Part shown: positions 11,261 to 23,560 of the stretch, piece by piece | Layout: every line of letters begins with the position of its first letter | How positions within the stretch are numbered: the stretch's first letter is position 1 | Source of the DNA: Lithospermum erythrorhizon | Lineage: Eukaryota > Streptophyta > Magnoliopsida > Boraginales > Boraginaceae | DNA length: 64,000 nt | NCBI GenBank assembly: GCA_019722365.1 | Contig: JADFUC010000335.1 | Location: 248,001-312,000, forward strand | Direction: 5' to 3' | The notes under the pieces: generated by a model | Told to the model about the DNA's origin: nothing | Database searches by the model: none | The model's input: the letters and a program-made list of their open reading frames with translations, nothing else | Translations under genes and position numbers: made by a program

Positions 11261-12882
11261 GATAAGCATAAATCATAGTCGACGCTCTGTTATGACCAAT
11301 AATTAGCGCTATTAAGCCGCGGTGGTTAAAAATGGAAATATATTTAAGAATTTCTTGGATGGAAGAAGTATGTTCTATTCATAATAATATCAACTATAAT
11401 TAATACGATATGTTCTATTCGGCGGGGCCCCACGAATATTTAAGAATTTCTTCAATTATGAGATGGAAGAAGTATGTTCTATTTATGGTAATATCAACTA
11501 TAGTTAGTATGATTGTATATAACACATTAATTGGATTCTAACTAAATAGAAGGAATTTAAGTACCTTGTAATTTTCTTTTTTAAATAAAATAATAATTTT
11601 ATACTTTATTATATGATAATGATATTTTATTTTTAATAAGGAAGTGAAGTGTCATAAGTAATGAAGTGTAAAAATTATTAATCTTAAATCAATGTCACTA
11701 AGGGAATAATAGATAATTTATTTTGAATATTTAATTTAAACAGCCAAATCAGTTTTCTTACTTTCATATACTTGTATATTATAATTGGAGTGAAATTATC
11801 ACTCATTGAAATTAAAAAGCATTGACCTATTTTTATGTTTTGATTTGAGGTGGATGTAGAATTAATGAATTCAAACAAATTGGTTGCTACATGAGTACAT
11901 GCCTACATCTACTGGAGCAAAGGGGTATAATTCATTCAACATTTCAAGTTTTAACCTCATCAGGCTTCATATATTGTAATTGAATAGGCCCATGGCCCAG
12001 GCCTCAAGCCCAGAATGTGCAATACGTTCTGTTGACACCCAACACACTAAATTGACTTGAGTGGTCCAAGCTTGTTTAACATATACAAACAATTCCTTTG
12101 GGAAAAATCAACTCTGCAATCTGCATTGGTAGTACGGTGATAACCCTTATAGTTACATAATTACATATTTGATAATCAAATAATCATTTTCTTTCATGTA
12201 TAGTTACATAATCTCTTGTCAAATTCCATGAACCGTCAATTATCTCTTTTGGGTTATATATAAAGGCTAAGAATTTAAGTCACGCAGACTACTTGAAATC
12301 GTCGTTTAAATAGGTACTTGGACTACATTTGTGGCACTCAATTTTGAAATCATAAACCTTTATCTTTTCGAGTAATCGATTTTTTTTAAGGAAATTTAGG
12401 TAAACATCCAAATAAGCTCATAGCGACTCTAAGCTAGCCGATACCACATGTTCTTAACTTCGTCCCTCAATTTAATTAATTAAATAAAAATAAAATCTCA
12501 TGCTTTCATTCAAGAATGGAAGCGGGCATTTACGTACTTTCGAAATAATCTTTTCAGAAAATGAATCGAAAGTTAATAATTAGGGGGTAAGGGGTGGGGG
12601 TAAGGTTGAAGATGATGTGTTTATTTTAATTTTATTTAATTAATTAAAATTGAGTGGATGAGTTAAGAGTTATGTGTGGTTGAGTTAGTTATAAGGATGA
12701 GCAGAAATTGTTGCATAAATTGCCTTTTAAAATTCGTTTTGACTTGAAAAGTATAGGTATTGCTTGATTTTTAAAAGTTCGGTCTTAAAATATAATCCAA
12801 ATGATATTTATTTAAAAAGTTAAATAGTTTAAATGACTATTTAATTTCATTCAGGTGTCTATATTAAATTTATTCTATATAA
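11261..12882. other. Intergenic DNA, no gene recognised
   Basis: AT-rich sequence with a local near-duplicate: tatttaagaatttctt and gatggaagaagtatgttctat occur at about 11,340-11,380 and again at 11,437-11,482. A G-rich run lies at 12,580-12,605. No coding sequence was supported. Confidence 0.55.
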
Positions 12883-13026
12883 ATGGATGTGAAAGGATGT
12901 GAAAGTACGCATTCTCTTCCCATGTGGAAGCTAGGGGAGTATGTGACACCTATTGTCAGAGGTAGTGAGAGTTTTGTATGTAAGCCACAAAACATTGGTA
13001 AGTGGATGACGATGGTTAGAGGTTAC

Positions 13027-13080
13027 AGAGTTTTAATCAATTTGAAGCACAAAAGAGTTTTAATCAATTTGAAGCACAAA
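13027..13080. repeat. 27 bp perfect tandem duplication
   Basis: The unit beginning agagttttaatcaatttgaa occurs twice back to back (13,027-13,053 and 13,054-13,080) with no differences. It lies inside a 107-codon open frame that has no recognisable protein similarity. Confidence 0.95.
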
Positions 13081-13249
13081 ATCCGTATCCAGGAAAAAAA
13101 GATTTTGTATTTATGTGTGTTTAGAATAATAAAAAATTCTTTGAGGAAATCCTTCACTACAGTACAAAAAGCGTTTATTCATGGTTGGGGTTCGTATGGA
13201 GTCTAATCTTATCTATGCTAATGTCTACAAATATATTTGATTTGATATG

Positions 13250-14401
13250 GACTCATTGGAGCTTGGAGTGCGGATTTGGATATATGCTCATGGACATGGC
13301 ATGGGACGAGACTTGGTCTTCGTCTTTGTGACATTATGGTCGAGCAGGATCTCTTTGGCGACACTTGATAAAATATTGGTTATGCAGGCGATCGTTCTCT
13401 TATACTTTGGATCCTTGAGATATAGGTGGATGGAGGACTTGGGTATAAGCGATTCGATAGATATAGCTAGTTGGAGAGTTGGACAACTTCTTTGACTTGA
13501 ATAGGTGGATTAATTTGGATGCTTGACACTTGACTTGATTTGTGGAGTGGAACTTTGATTGTATAAAACTGATTTGGATTTCACCCGGCGGTAGTCTTGA
13601 CTTCCTTGTATACGATATTGGATGTGCAGAGCACAGAGGGGTTTGAAGGCGTGTTCCTACTCTTTGATTTTGACTTGGGGGTTAAGTGGGCGGCTCGGCT
13701 TACCAAATCGGCAATGCGATGGTCACTTTCTTTTCGGCCTTGTATGTTTCGGGGCTCCTATTTGATGTAAGGGGAAGGGGTTTTTAGTAGCTTGATCATA
13801 TACGAATTTGATATAGTGCATGAGAGAGCCGGCGTGTTTCTGTGAAACATTAGGATGGACAACTCGAGCTTCTTGTCGGAGATTCCGGTTGTCGCCTTAA
13901 CAGCGAGGGGTTGGGTAGCCTTCTTGGTGTAAGAGGTAAGGGCTTGGCTTGAGGGTAGTGCGGGGGGCCTGGCTGATGTGTTTCTAGCGGCTTGATAGGA
14001 GGACAACTCCACTTCTTGTGGGAATTCGGGATTGTCCGCCTTCCTTGATGGTTCTGGGCGTCTACAATTTAGGTGTCACTTGAGTCTTGGCTCGTTGAAT
14101 CTTCGAGAGTCACGGAGGTACTTCGAGGTGCTATCTTTGATTTTTTAACTTTAAACTTCGTGGCTGCTTAGCTTTTTCTTTTCTGACTTATGATTTTATT
14201 TTCGAAAATATGGGGTATTTATAGGTTTTTGAGGGCCTCATTGATTGAATGGGATTCGTTTCGGTGGATACGTGATGCCAGATTGATTTTGAGCATGATC
14301 ACGGACACCGTCGAATATTTTGCATGACTTGTTCTCCAAGAATAGGAGTTGGGCTCCTATTTGAGGAGTTTAAGGTCGAGATGAATTGTCGAGCCACGAC
14401 A
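13250..14401 (-). mobile_element. Candidate solo LTR or LTR fragment
   Basis: This GC-richer block contrasts with AT-rich flanks. On the minus strand it begins tgtcgtggctcgac at 14,401, has a TATA-like signal (cctataaatacccc) at about 14,212-14,226 and continues into G/T-rich leader-like sequence. It contains a degenerate internal duplication: the patch at 13,828-13,897 resembles that at 13,978-14,042 (both begin gtgtttct and share ggacaactc and gcctt). No polyprotein is recognisable next to it. The far LTR end was not found. Confidence 0.35.
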
Positions 14402-17400
14402 TTCCCATATAAATTAATTTAGCTGTCTTTCAGCGCATTAGGTTTAAAATTAGGTTTATTTAATGTAAAACCTTATTTTAATCACAAGTTAATATCAGTC
14501 GCTTGAATTCCGGGAACCCTATTATTTTCTCGATTTGAATTTAATTCGAGTGCTCGGATGAGCCTACTCAATCGTGTAACCGTGAAGTCGATCGAAAAAT
14601 TAATTAAATTAATAAATCCATAAAATAAATGTCATTAAATTTTATTAATTAAAAGTAATTAAATTTTCTCTATCTACAGCCACAACTAATAACATGGCCT
14701 CGTCCTTCTATCCATAATAACATGGTTGTTTCCCTTTATTTGATTCTCACCTCCAACCTGCTTACGTTTGCCTTATCGCAACCTTTAACAAAATTTGACC
14801 AACACTATTTGCCATACCAACACTATTTGTCATATCCAATTTACATGCATGCATTCATACACATTCACCATAAAAGAAAAAGCTATTTTGAGAGCTAGTA
14901 TTAATATAGTTTAGGATTGCATTTTTCATCATAATCGAATACAACTATATATATTACAAACTAGTATAAGCATTATGACTGGTGATAAAGTATTATTACT
15001 CCGTATTATGAAGTGGTACTCCAGAATAATAAGCATAGTAGTACAAGAAGTTAGTATCCATATCCTATCGAAATGACTTAATGACACATATCATACAATT
15101 AACCTTCATTAATCATTACTTCTATAAATCAATCAACTAACATTGTTCATATCACTTTCAGTCCCCAATGTATGCAACTGAGTAGAATTTCTTTCCTATC
15201 CCCAATCCACGGCTAAAATTATTCTCTTTAGACAAAGAATCTTCAAAGCTTTATTTATTTGAAGTACCATGTGAGAATGTTACTATCATCACTTTATTAA
15301 ATAAAAATGAAGATCAATATGTTAGCCAATTGAAGCATTTTATGGATGCATGGCCTGCATCTATCAATTCAAGGACATGTGGCACCTTCATAGGTTGACA
15401 TGGTGCCATGTCAGCATAATCCAGCCCACGTCATTGAATTATGCCAGTGAATCTTTCTTAATTTTTATGTATACAGTATATGTACTACTATATAATCTAC
15501 ATGTGCTGGATTTTTTTGAGAGAAATATTGGAATACTTTCTGTTTCTTTGTTTTTGTTTCATTGAATTAATGAATAATTATAACAAGGTGGACCATTAAC
15601 GTTGATTTTTGGGGCCAAAGCATGTGCTTTGTTATGGAGATTTCCTAGTCAAATAAAACATCATTGTTACTTCAAAATATGTCCTCAATGGATTCAATTA
15701 TCTACTTGTAATATGTGTTCTTAAGTTTTAGATTTACCGTTAATTTGGGTAGCCTTCTTGATGCTGATTGCCTCAACATTAAACATTTAATTTATCACGA
15801 TTTGATTATTTATTATTCAATAATATGTGATATTTGAGGTGTGTTTGGGTGCTTTCAATCTTTAAATGTTTGGTCTCCTTCAATACGATGTACATTAAAC
15901 AATAATATGTGATATTTGAGTTTAAATGGTTTGATCATTGATCGCCCTTTAAAGAGCGTCCAAAATTTTAATAGGATTTATTATATGTTATTTTTCTATT
16001 ATATTGTCAAACACTCAAAACACCTACTTTAATTTTCCTCTGATTGAGCTGTATATTAAAAAATAGTATATTTGATGTTTGTGATTTGTAATGATTGAGA
16101 AAATCCATTATTGATTTGTGATATGCTATTTATTATTGAAGAAGAAAAGATCGAGCAAGTAATAAATATTATCAAAGTGGAAAAATATGTTGCTTGCTTG
16201 TCCCTTAAGCATATATAGTTAACCTAGACAAATTGCAGAAGGGTCCCATAAATCCAGAAGATGATTGTGTTGAGTGAAGCAAATGGAACAGGAGTACAGG
16301 ACATTAGATTGTGTAACTGCTGGTTTAGATTATTATTTGGTGTTATATATATGAGGAAGGAGAAAAATACGATCGAGCGATGAGGGGATCCTTCAATATA
16401 TATTTCAATGAGCTGAGGTCTAAGTATATTGCATGATAATCAATTTATAGTAATAATAAATGAGATGATCGATCTTAACTTGATGAATGGTTTACTTTCA
16501 AATAAAATCTATAGTTGATAATCCAACTTGGGTCACAAAATTCCTCTTGGAATATATATATATAAACAATATATATATATATTAAAAAGCTTTTTCGAAA
16601 AATAAAGAAATATTAATATATTACTGTATGTATAATGTATACAATAAATGAGGTGTTGCCACGCATCTCTGGTCTTTATGGTGGTGTTATTCACTTTTGG
16701 TTGGACCTTGGAAGTAAATGAAGGTTTACGGAGTAAAATATAAGCGTTAATGGTCGATTTGATTGCATGCCCAATAAAGGTATGAACATGAAGCAAAGTG
16801 TACTATAGATTAGCTAAAGTCTCTCGAACAAATAATTAAGATAAATATTTCTAAGTTATAATCATAAGTATTGTCGGTGCTTACTCAAGTAATCAAAACA
16901 GCTATGAAGTTTAATTCTTTTAATTTGTTAGACATTTACAGATTCATATAAATGATTTAATTTAGTGTAAATCATTACATTCTAATAACAAATGATCAAG
17001 TTTTAATTTGATGCAGTTGATCGTCCAAATTTTATTATAATAGTCGTAAAATATTTGATGAAAATAGTATACAATTATTTCATTTAAATTTGAAACAAAT
17101 TATGTAACTAACTAATAAAGATAACAGATTATGATGAACATGCATGTAAATTCCTTCACATGATATACTAGCTAGTCTGTATTTGTCCCTTTAATTCATA
17201 ACGTGCGAGAAGTTAATTTAAAATTGGTAGAGGTGACTATTGAATTATTCTCCTTTTTTATTTTTATATTTAACTAAAAAAAGAGATGTAAACTAGTACT
17301 CAACTCGTGTATTCCAGTTGGATTGATCAAACATTGTCTAAGAGGTTCAATTTTCGGTACTGAACTAATTTGATAATGTAGCTAGAGGATAAGCAATGAA

Positions 17401-17880
17401 TGATTAGTATTTAGTGCATGCGGTATGGTAGGCTCCAAGTATAGCAGCAAAGTACGAGTAATAAGAAGGGAAGAGGACATGAGAAGCCATACTTAAATTG
17501 TGGATTTACTAAGCTAGAATGGTAGATGAATGTTAATTATGTTCTTAGTAGTTCCAACACATGCATCATGATTGATATGTTCATAATTTGTAAACCCGTT
17601 CTATTAAATTTTGAAAGAAAAAAAAAACTAACACAAATTGGGGCAAATCTAGCAAGAGGCACCCATCCTACTTGCTAAATGTTCAAAATGGCCTATATAG
17701 TTTACAAATGTTTAATCTCAATAAATTATAACCAATTTTTAAAATTTGGTCCACCTTTGTTAATAGTATTACGGCCAAACTACCACAGAGAGCATCTCCA
17801 TATAAAAGAGGTAATCACGGAAGAGCAAAAGGGCCCTACTCGTTTAGTTTAATTACCCGATTTTACCTGGCTTTTCTTTC
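14402..17880. other. Intergenic DNA upstream of pectate lyase
   Basis: About 3.5 kb of AT-rich DNA. It includes a microsatellite-like TA run at about 16,550-16,585. Small open frames at 15,350-15,565 and 16,533-16,796 show no domain. No gene was supported; the last few hundred bases presumably hold the pectate lyase promoter. Confidence 0.55.
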
Positions 17881-17882
17881 TT

Positions 17883-17888
17883 TATAAA
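17883..17888 (+). promoter_or_regulatory. TATA box of the pectate lyase gene
   Basis: TATAAA lies 90 bp before the start codon and is followed by a C/T-rich stretch (acactctctccaactcaaacc) typical of a plant transcription start and leader. This is inferred from position and sequence only. Confidence 0.6.
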
Positions 17889-17972
17889 CCCCCTCTTTGC
17901 ATACACTCTCTCCAACTCAAACCTCTCAACATTCAAACCATATCAAATATAGACATTGACCCAAAAAATACA

Positions 17973-19891
17973 ATGTCTTTCCCTTTCCCAAGTCTTTGCT
18001 TTTTTCTAATTGTAATAATAGTTCCTTCCCTCACTGCCTCCCCTGTTCAAGATCCTGAGCATGTTGTACAAGAAGTTCAAAGGTAATATGTTACGGAGTA
18101 TATGTTAAAACTATACAATGCCGCTCTCATATCATTTGTATTTTGTAACACTAGATTAGTTCTCCTATCGAACATTTTTAGCTAAATCAATGTATTATAA
18201 TCAGTACTCTATCTTCAATGTTACTCGAAAGTCTTATTTTATCAACGTGTGACATATTAGTGATAAGTCATTATCTAATCTTATATTTGTAAAATTGCAG
18301 GAGCATTGCTAATGCTACCAGAGCAAGGAGGAACTTGGGATATTTATCATGTGGGACAGGAAATCCCATTGATGATTGTTGGAGGTGTGACCCTAATTGG
18401 GAGCAGAACCGCCACAGGCTAGCCGATTGTGCTATAGGCTTCGGCAAGAATGCCATTGGTGGCCGGGATGGTAAAATATACGTCGTCACTGACTCTGGTG
18501 ACGATGAACCTGTGACCCCTAAGCCAGGGACTCTTAGGCACGCCGTGATCCAAGACGAACCATTGTGGATCATATTCAAACGTGACATGGTGATTCAATT
18601 GAAAGAAGAATTAATTATGAATTCTTTCAAGACAATTGATGGTAGGGGTGCTAGTGTGCACATTGCTGGTGGACCATGTATAACTGTTCAATTTGTGACA
18701 AATATCATAATTCATGGAATTCATATACATGACTGTAAGCAAGGAGGGAATACTATGGTGAGGGATTCCCCAAAGCACTATGGGTATAGAACAATATCTG
18801 ATGGTGATGGTGTATCAATCTTTGGTGGAAGCCATGTTTGGGTGGACCATTGTTCATTGGCTAATTGTAAAGATGGTCTTATTGATGCCATTCATGGCTC
18901 TACAGCTATCACAATCTCCAACAATTTTATGACTCATCATGATAAGGTCATGCTTTTGGGACATAGTGATTCCTATGTTCAAGACAAGAACATGCAAGTT
19001 ACTATTGCCTTCAATCATTTTGGTGAAGGCCTTGTTCAAAAGAATTTGTGTAAACTTTGGACTTTCCATACTTTTCTTTTATGCCTTTATGGGGTAGTTT
19101 TTTTCTTCTTCGTATTCAATCTTTTTTTTGAGGGGGTATATAATTCGATATTTGATGGCACTATCTATTAATGTGATAGATAGGGGTAGGCAGGGAAGGT
19201 AGAAAATCTTGTAATGCAAAGTTATAGGTCTATTAAAAGAAAGTAGGGGTGATTTGAAATTTATGGTGAGGTAGTTAAGCAGTTTATTTTTTGATTTCAT
19301 AAATGCAGATGCAGACATGGATACTTCCATGTGGTAAACAATGACTATACACACTGGGAAATGTATGCTATTGGAGGAAGTGCGTCCCCTACCATAAATA
19401 GTCAGGGCAATAGGTTTCTTGCTCCAAATATCAGGTTCAGCAAGGAGGTAATTAATGACCAATTTTTAACATTATTTTACATAGTACATTGTTTTTTATT
19501 TCTTAAGTATAGTTTTATTATGTGATTCACCCACCATATATTTAAGTCTACAGCTGAAACCATTTAAAATAATTCGGTACACTTACCACAATAAATTTAC
19601 ATATTGATGGTTAGTCCAACATCATGTACCAAATTGTGTTTTAATAACAATTTCTAAAAATTTCAGGTAACGAAACATGAGGACGCTCCAGAGGACGAAT
19701 GGAAGCACTGGAATTGGAGAACCGAAGGGGATCTAATGTTGAACGGTGCATTCTTCAGAACATCAGGAGCAGGGGCATCATCATCAAGCTATGCTAAGGC
19801 TTCAAGTTTGAGTGCAAAACCATCTACACTTGTTAGTTCCCTAACCGGAGCTGCCGGCGCACTCAATTGCAGGAAGGGCTCTCGTTGCTAG
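17973..19891 (+). CDS. Pectate lyase (polysaccharide lyase family 1), active-site motif altered
   Basis: Four exons: 17,973-18,082, 18,301-19,047, 19,309-19,447 and 19,667-19,891, giving about 406 residues, the usual family length. Residues 1-22 form a hydrophobic signal peptide, so the enzyme should be secreted to the wall, where the family cleaves de-esterified pectin by calcium-dependent beta-elimination. The pectate lyase fold is clear: CWRCDPNW near residue 65, [20 protein letters not shown] at 204-223, acidic D219 and D232 as likely calcium ligands, and a C-terminal end [11 protein letters not shown]. The family normally has VQRMPRCRHGY where exon 2 meets exon 3. Here the in-frame join gives VQKNLCRHGY (residues 282-291), so the RMPR stretch carrying the catalytic arginine is missing. 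The best-looking donor, GTAAAC at 19,050, would break the frame; the in-frame donor is GTGTAA at 19,048. The rest of the gene is intact, so this is either a recently damaged gene, a catalytically dead paralogue or a sequence error. Confidence 0.9.
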
Positions 19892-20831
19892 CTATATTAT
19901 ACATCGATTAAAATCAAGATCACAATATTAGTGAAGCTTGAATCAACAAGACCACATAATTTCATTAGGTCTTGAATTTACTAGAAATATTATTAGTTTA
20001 GTTGAATACTTGAATTAGTCACATAAAATTAATGTACTAATTAAAAATTAAGAGGGAGGAAAAGAGGGAACATGAAGTACTACTAGCTCAATGCTTTTAC
20101 TTTCTTTGCTACCCCCTCCTCTAAGGTCCAATTTCTTATTTTATTTTGCCCCTTTTTTGAGTTGTTTATGAATTAGTACAACCTCTGCCTGCAAATTATT
20201 AAATATTGGAGGTTGTGTTGGGACTTCGATTCGGTCTTCTGTAAAAGCAGGTGTAGTAGTGTTGATATGCAACGAAATATATCTACTTTATTTATTTCTA
20301 ATGAATATCAATGTCCTTTTCTCATTGTCTTTCACCCTCTCCCATAATCACATTATGGACTTATGATTACAATATTACCTTACGAATTTAAAAGAACAAA
20401 AAAGGCAATCACTAGCTACTGACACACAGATGCCTTTTATTTTAGGTATCGTCCACAAATTTAACTTCCACATTCCAATATAACTATCAACACTAACTGT
20501 ATGTTCTTTTTCTTGTTCAAAAAAATTACTATCGACCTTTAAATATTATTCCTTCCGTCTCAGAATATATGATCATCTAGAAAAAATTTATTTTTCACAA
20601 TACTTAATTGTTTGTATTTTTAATATATCTTTTTACAATTCCAATATAATTTACATTTTCACGTAGTTTTTCACTCATCCTTAATAAACAATTTCGATCT
20701 AAACAATCATCTATTTTCAAACGGCGATTATTATTAAAAGCATCATGGTATTTAATCTAATACGCAATTACTTAAAAGTTTTGTTAGCACATATTTTATG
20801 CTTAATTTGCAATCGCTCTAAAATCGCTATA
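19892..20831. other. 3' flank of pectate lyase, MITE-like end
   Basis: Downstream AT-rich DNA. At about 20,549 a ttccttccgtctcagaata patch resembles the end of a Stowaway-type MITE, with a following acttttcacgtagttttt-like segment; the matching right end was not seen. No gene was found. Confidence 0.4.
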
Positions 20832-21790
20832 AAAACTCACCTCGATTTTTCTTAATTAATATTTTTATTTCGAAGGCGATACGACTTAATAACTCTTTAA
20901 ATATAATAGAAAATTACGATAAAATACGACGATTAAATATTTTTTTAAAGATCATTCGTGATAATTTTATAGCACTCCACCGTGTTACTTTTTGTGAATA
21001 ATATATTTTATTTTCAAGTGCATTTTATTTCAAATATAATTTTATTAGTAATATTACTTAAATCATAAATATATATTACTATTAATATTATTCAAAAAAA
21101 ATAATAATAAATTTTTATTATCTTAAATGATACTCCTCCGTTTTTTTTATAGCTGTCGCTTAGCAACTTTTTTTTTTGTTTTTTATACAAGCCGTTTAAC
21201 ATAATAACAAGATTTTTACATTTTCACGTATTCTTTTTACTACTTTTTTCTCTTATTGTTTCAATTGATCACACTACATTTTCAATACACTTTGACTACT
21301 TTTTCTTTTCCCACCCATGCGCAAATTCGCTAAAACAACAACTAAAAAACTGGAAAGTAGTATATTGTGTACGTAATAATATTTTTTAGTAAAATATCGC
21401 AATAATATTAACATCCAAAATTACATTATTCGAATAATAATAAATCAAATACAATTATACTTGACGAATAGATAATTAGTTTCAAAAGATGAAAGATCTT
21501 TAATTTAAACATCTCATCTCTTTTCCTCCAACTAAGAAAATAATTTTTTTACATGACACATTAATCATATTAACATATTCTAGATCTCTCGATTACTTCA
21601 TTAACTAACTTTTAACACGTTATCTGGAACATTGAACGGCCTGGGCTGTTGTGGCGCCTTTCCAGCCGACTTATGACTTTGCCGATTCTCATCAGAAGTG
21701 GCCATGTATGCATGCTTTTTAAAAGAAAACGGAACACGTTATCTATAATGATAATATTAAGGAAATGGTTTGGTATTTCACCAGATGCTT
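20832..21790. repeat. Dispersed AT-rich repeat, copy A (interrupted)
   Basis: Collinear with 23,072-23,560. Shared landmarks in order are aataactctttaaatata, ttttatagcac, attttattagtaatatta, aacatccaaaattacatta, gataattagtt, and acgttatctataatga (acattatctataatga in copy B). Copy A is split by a MITE-like insertion (21,133-21,360) and by a second block at about 21,490-21,735 that copy B lacks. That second block has aacacgttatct at both ends (about 21,615 and 21,736), as if inserted or duplicated there. The repeat itself has no coding capacity and its class is unknown. Confidence 0.75.
21133..21360. mobile_element. Stowaway-like MITE inside repeat copy A
   Basis: About 228 bp flanked by TA on both sides. 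It starts ctcctccgtttttttt and ends ggaaagtag, which is roughly the inverse of the start. Repeat copy B (near 23,360) reads straight through this point without it, so copy B supplies an empty site. TA target duplication and CTCC-type ends point to the Tc1/mariner-derived Stowaway group. The ends match imperfectly. Confidence 0.6.
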
Positions 21791-22011
21791 TACTTTACGA
21801 TTTGCTACCACATAAAAGCTTGGAAGAGAACGAAGAAAATTGACATTAAGGTATTGCCAAACATGATATTCTAAGCAAGGCTTCAATTTTGTACATTTAA
21901 GTCAGGTGGAAATAATTTATCGAATCCTATCAGATATTTAATTTTTATCATTATTTGTTAACTAAACTAAAATTATTAGTAGTTAACAACTATTATGATT
22001 CAAAGTGATAC

Positions 22012-22038
<27 letters not shown>
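22012..22038. repeat. (TAA)n microsatellite
   Basis: Nine consecutive trinucleotide units. The overlapping open frames here are products of the repeat and are not genes. Confidence 0.95.
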
Positions 22039-22042
<4 letters not shown>

Positions 22043-22393
22043 AATTCTACCAAAAGAATATATGATATACTACATATTAATTTGTCACCAGCGATCAGGT
22101 CAAATATCCAATTTATCGTGCATTTCAGAATCATATCCACGGCTGACATTTGTAATCGTGGTCAAACATGTATATATATCAACTATACTAAATCGGCATT
22201 TATTGCCTATGTAGTAGATACAAATATTACTTTAACAATTTGATGTCATCTGACTAAATATATTGACGAATTGATCATCAATATAGTATCATCGAATTAT
22301 TTATTTTTTATGTCGGTTAAATTGGTATGATTTAAAAGTATAATTTAAATTTTTGTGGATCTCAATATATAAAATTCATATCTAAGGAAATTA

Positions 22394-22431
<38 letters not shown>
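22394..22431. repeat. (AAT)n followed by (ATT)n, perfect inverted repeat
   Basis: A run of AAT units switches to ATT units, giving a self-complementary hairpin of about 19 bp per arm. AAT-rich runs recur at 22,465-22,510 and 22,550. Confidence 0.9.
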
Positions 22432-22581
22432 ACACCAAATATATGATTATTTAACTAATACATATTATAATAATAATAACAATATTTCTACATAATAAAT
22501 AATAATAATTCTACACAATAATAAGGGATTATTTAACTAACACCTTTTTATAATAATAATACCAATAGTCTACATAAAACT

Positions 22582-22790
22582 TACTCCCTCCAATTCGTAA
22601 TAATTGACTTTCTCACATATCGAGAAATCTTTAATTTTCAATTACTTTTAATTTATTATTAAAAAAATTAAAAATTCAATCCAATTATATAAATTTTATA
22701 TTTTAAAAAAATTTAATAATTAATAATTGACACAAAAGCTCACTTCGAAAAGTCAAACGTCAAATGCTCGATCGTGGTGAGTATTATTAT
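22582..22790. repeat. Possible Stowaway-like MITE end
   Basis: Begins tactccctccaattcgtaat, the classic start of Stowaway-type MITEs, followed by attgactttct. About 160-190 bp on, aaaagtcaaacgtcaa is the rough inverse of the inner part. The right terminus is degraded. Confidence 0.4.
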
Positions 22791-23071
22791 TTAATACTTC
22801 GTAGTAGTTAATCTCTATTAGCCATGAAAGTTATCAATTAAGAAGTAGAATTATTAATTAAAGATATAATATTTTTGCCCGACTTTTAGATTTTGTGAGA
22901 GAAGAGTAATTTAGACATTAATACAAGTGGAAAACTAGTTAAACTGAAGAACACAACTCTGAGTTCAAGACTTTGATTTATAACTAAGAAAGGAAGCTAC
23001 ACGCACGTCATACAATTGGATGCCTCAAATATTTGAGACAATTTTTATTTTTAGTTTCGAAATCATTTAAA

Positions 23072-23560
23072 AACCGTAAATTTGCACTCCTTCATATTTT
23101 TTTCTAATTAATATTTTATTTTTTGAAGGTATATTTTGATCATGAATAACTCTTTAAATATACTATGAAAAATTAGAATAGAATACAATGATTACAAAAT
23201 TTTTTATAAAATCAATAGTATCAATTTTATAGCACAATTAGGTTCCTTTTTTATGGATAATAAATATTTTGTTTTTAGTACATTTTATTAGTAATATTAG
23301 TTAAATTATTCTAATACATATTCAACAAAAATATTTTTATAAACTTAAATATTATATATGTCAACTGGTGTAATAACATCTTTTAGTAAATATATAAATT
23401 TAATAATAAGATTAACATCCAAAATTACATTATTTAAATAATCAATCAAATATAATTACACTTTAGGAAGGGATAATTAGTTCCAACAAACACATTATCT
23501 ATAATGAAAATATTAGAGAAATAATTTTAGTACTCCACTTGTTGATAATGAAACTTTATT
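23072..23560. repeat. Dispersed AT-rich repeat, copy B (uninterrupted)
   Basis: Counterpart of copy A at 20,832-21,790 in the same orientation, sharing the same ordered landmarks but without the two inserted blocks. Divergence is moderate, with many single-base changes and short indels. Confidence 0.75.

Noticed and set aside
19048..19171. Read-through of pectate lyase exon 2 giving a 278-codon open frame
   Set aside because: The tail is T-rich, intron-like and hydrophobic. Exon 3 with the conserved family sequence follows, so this is intron retention, not the real end.
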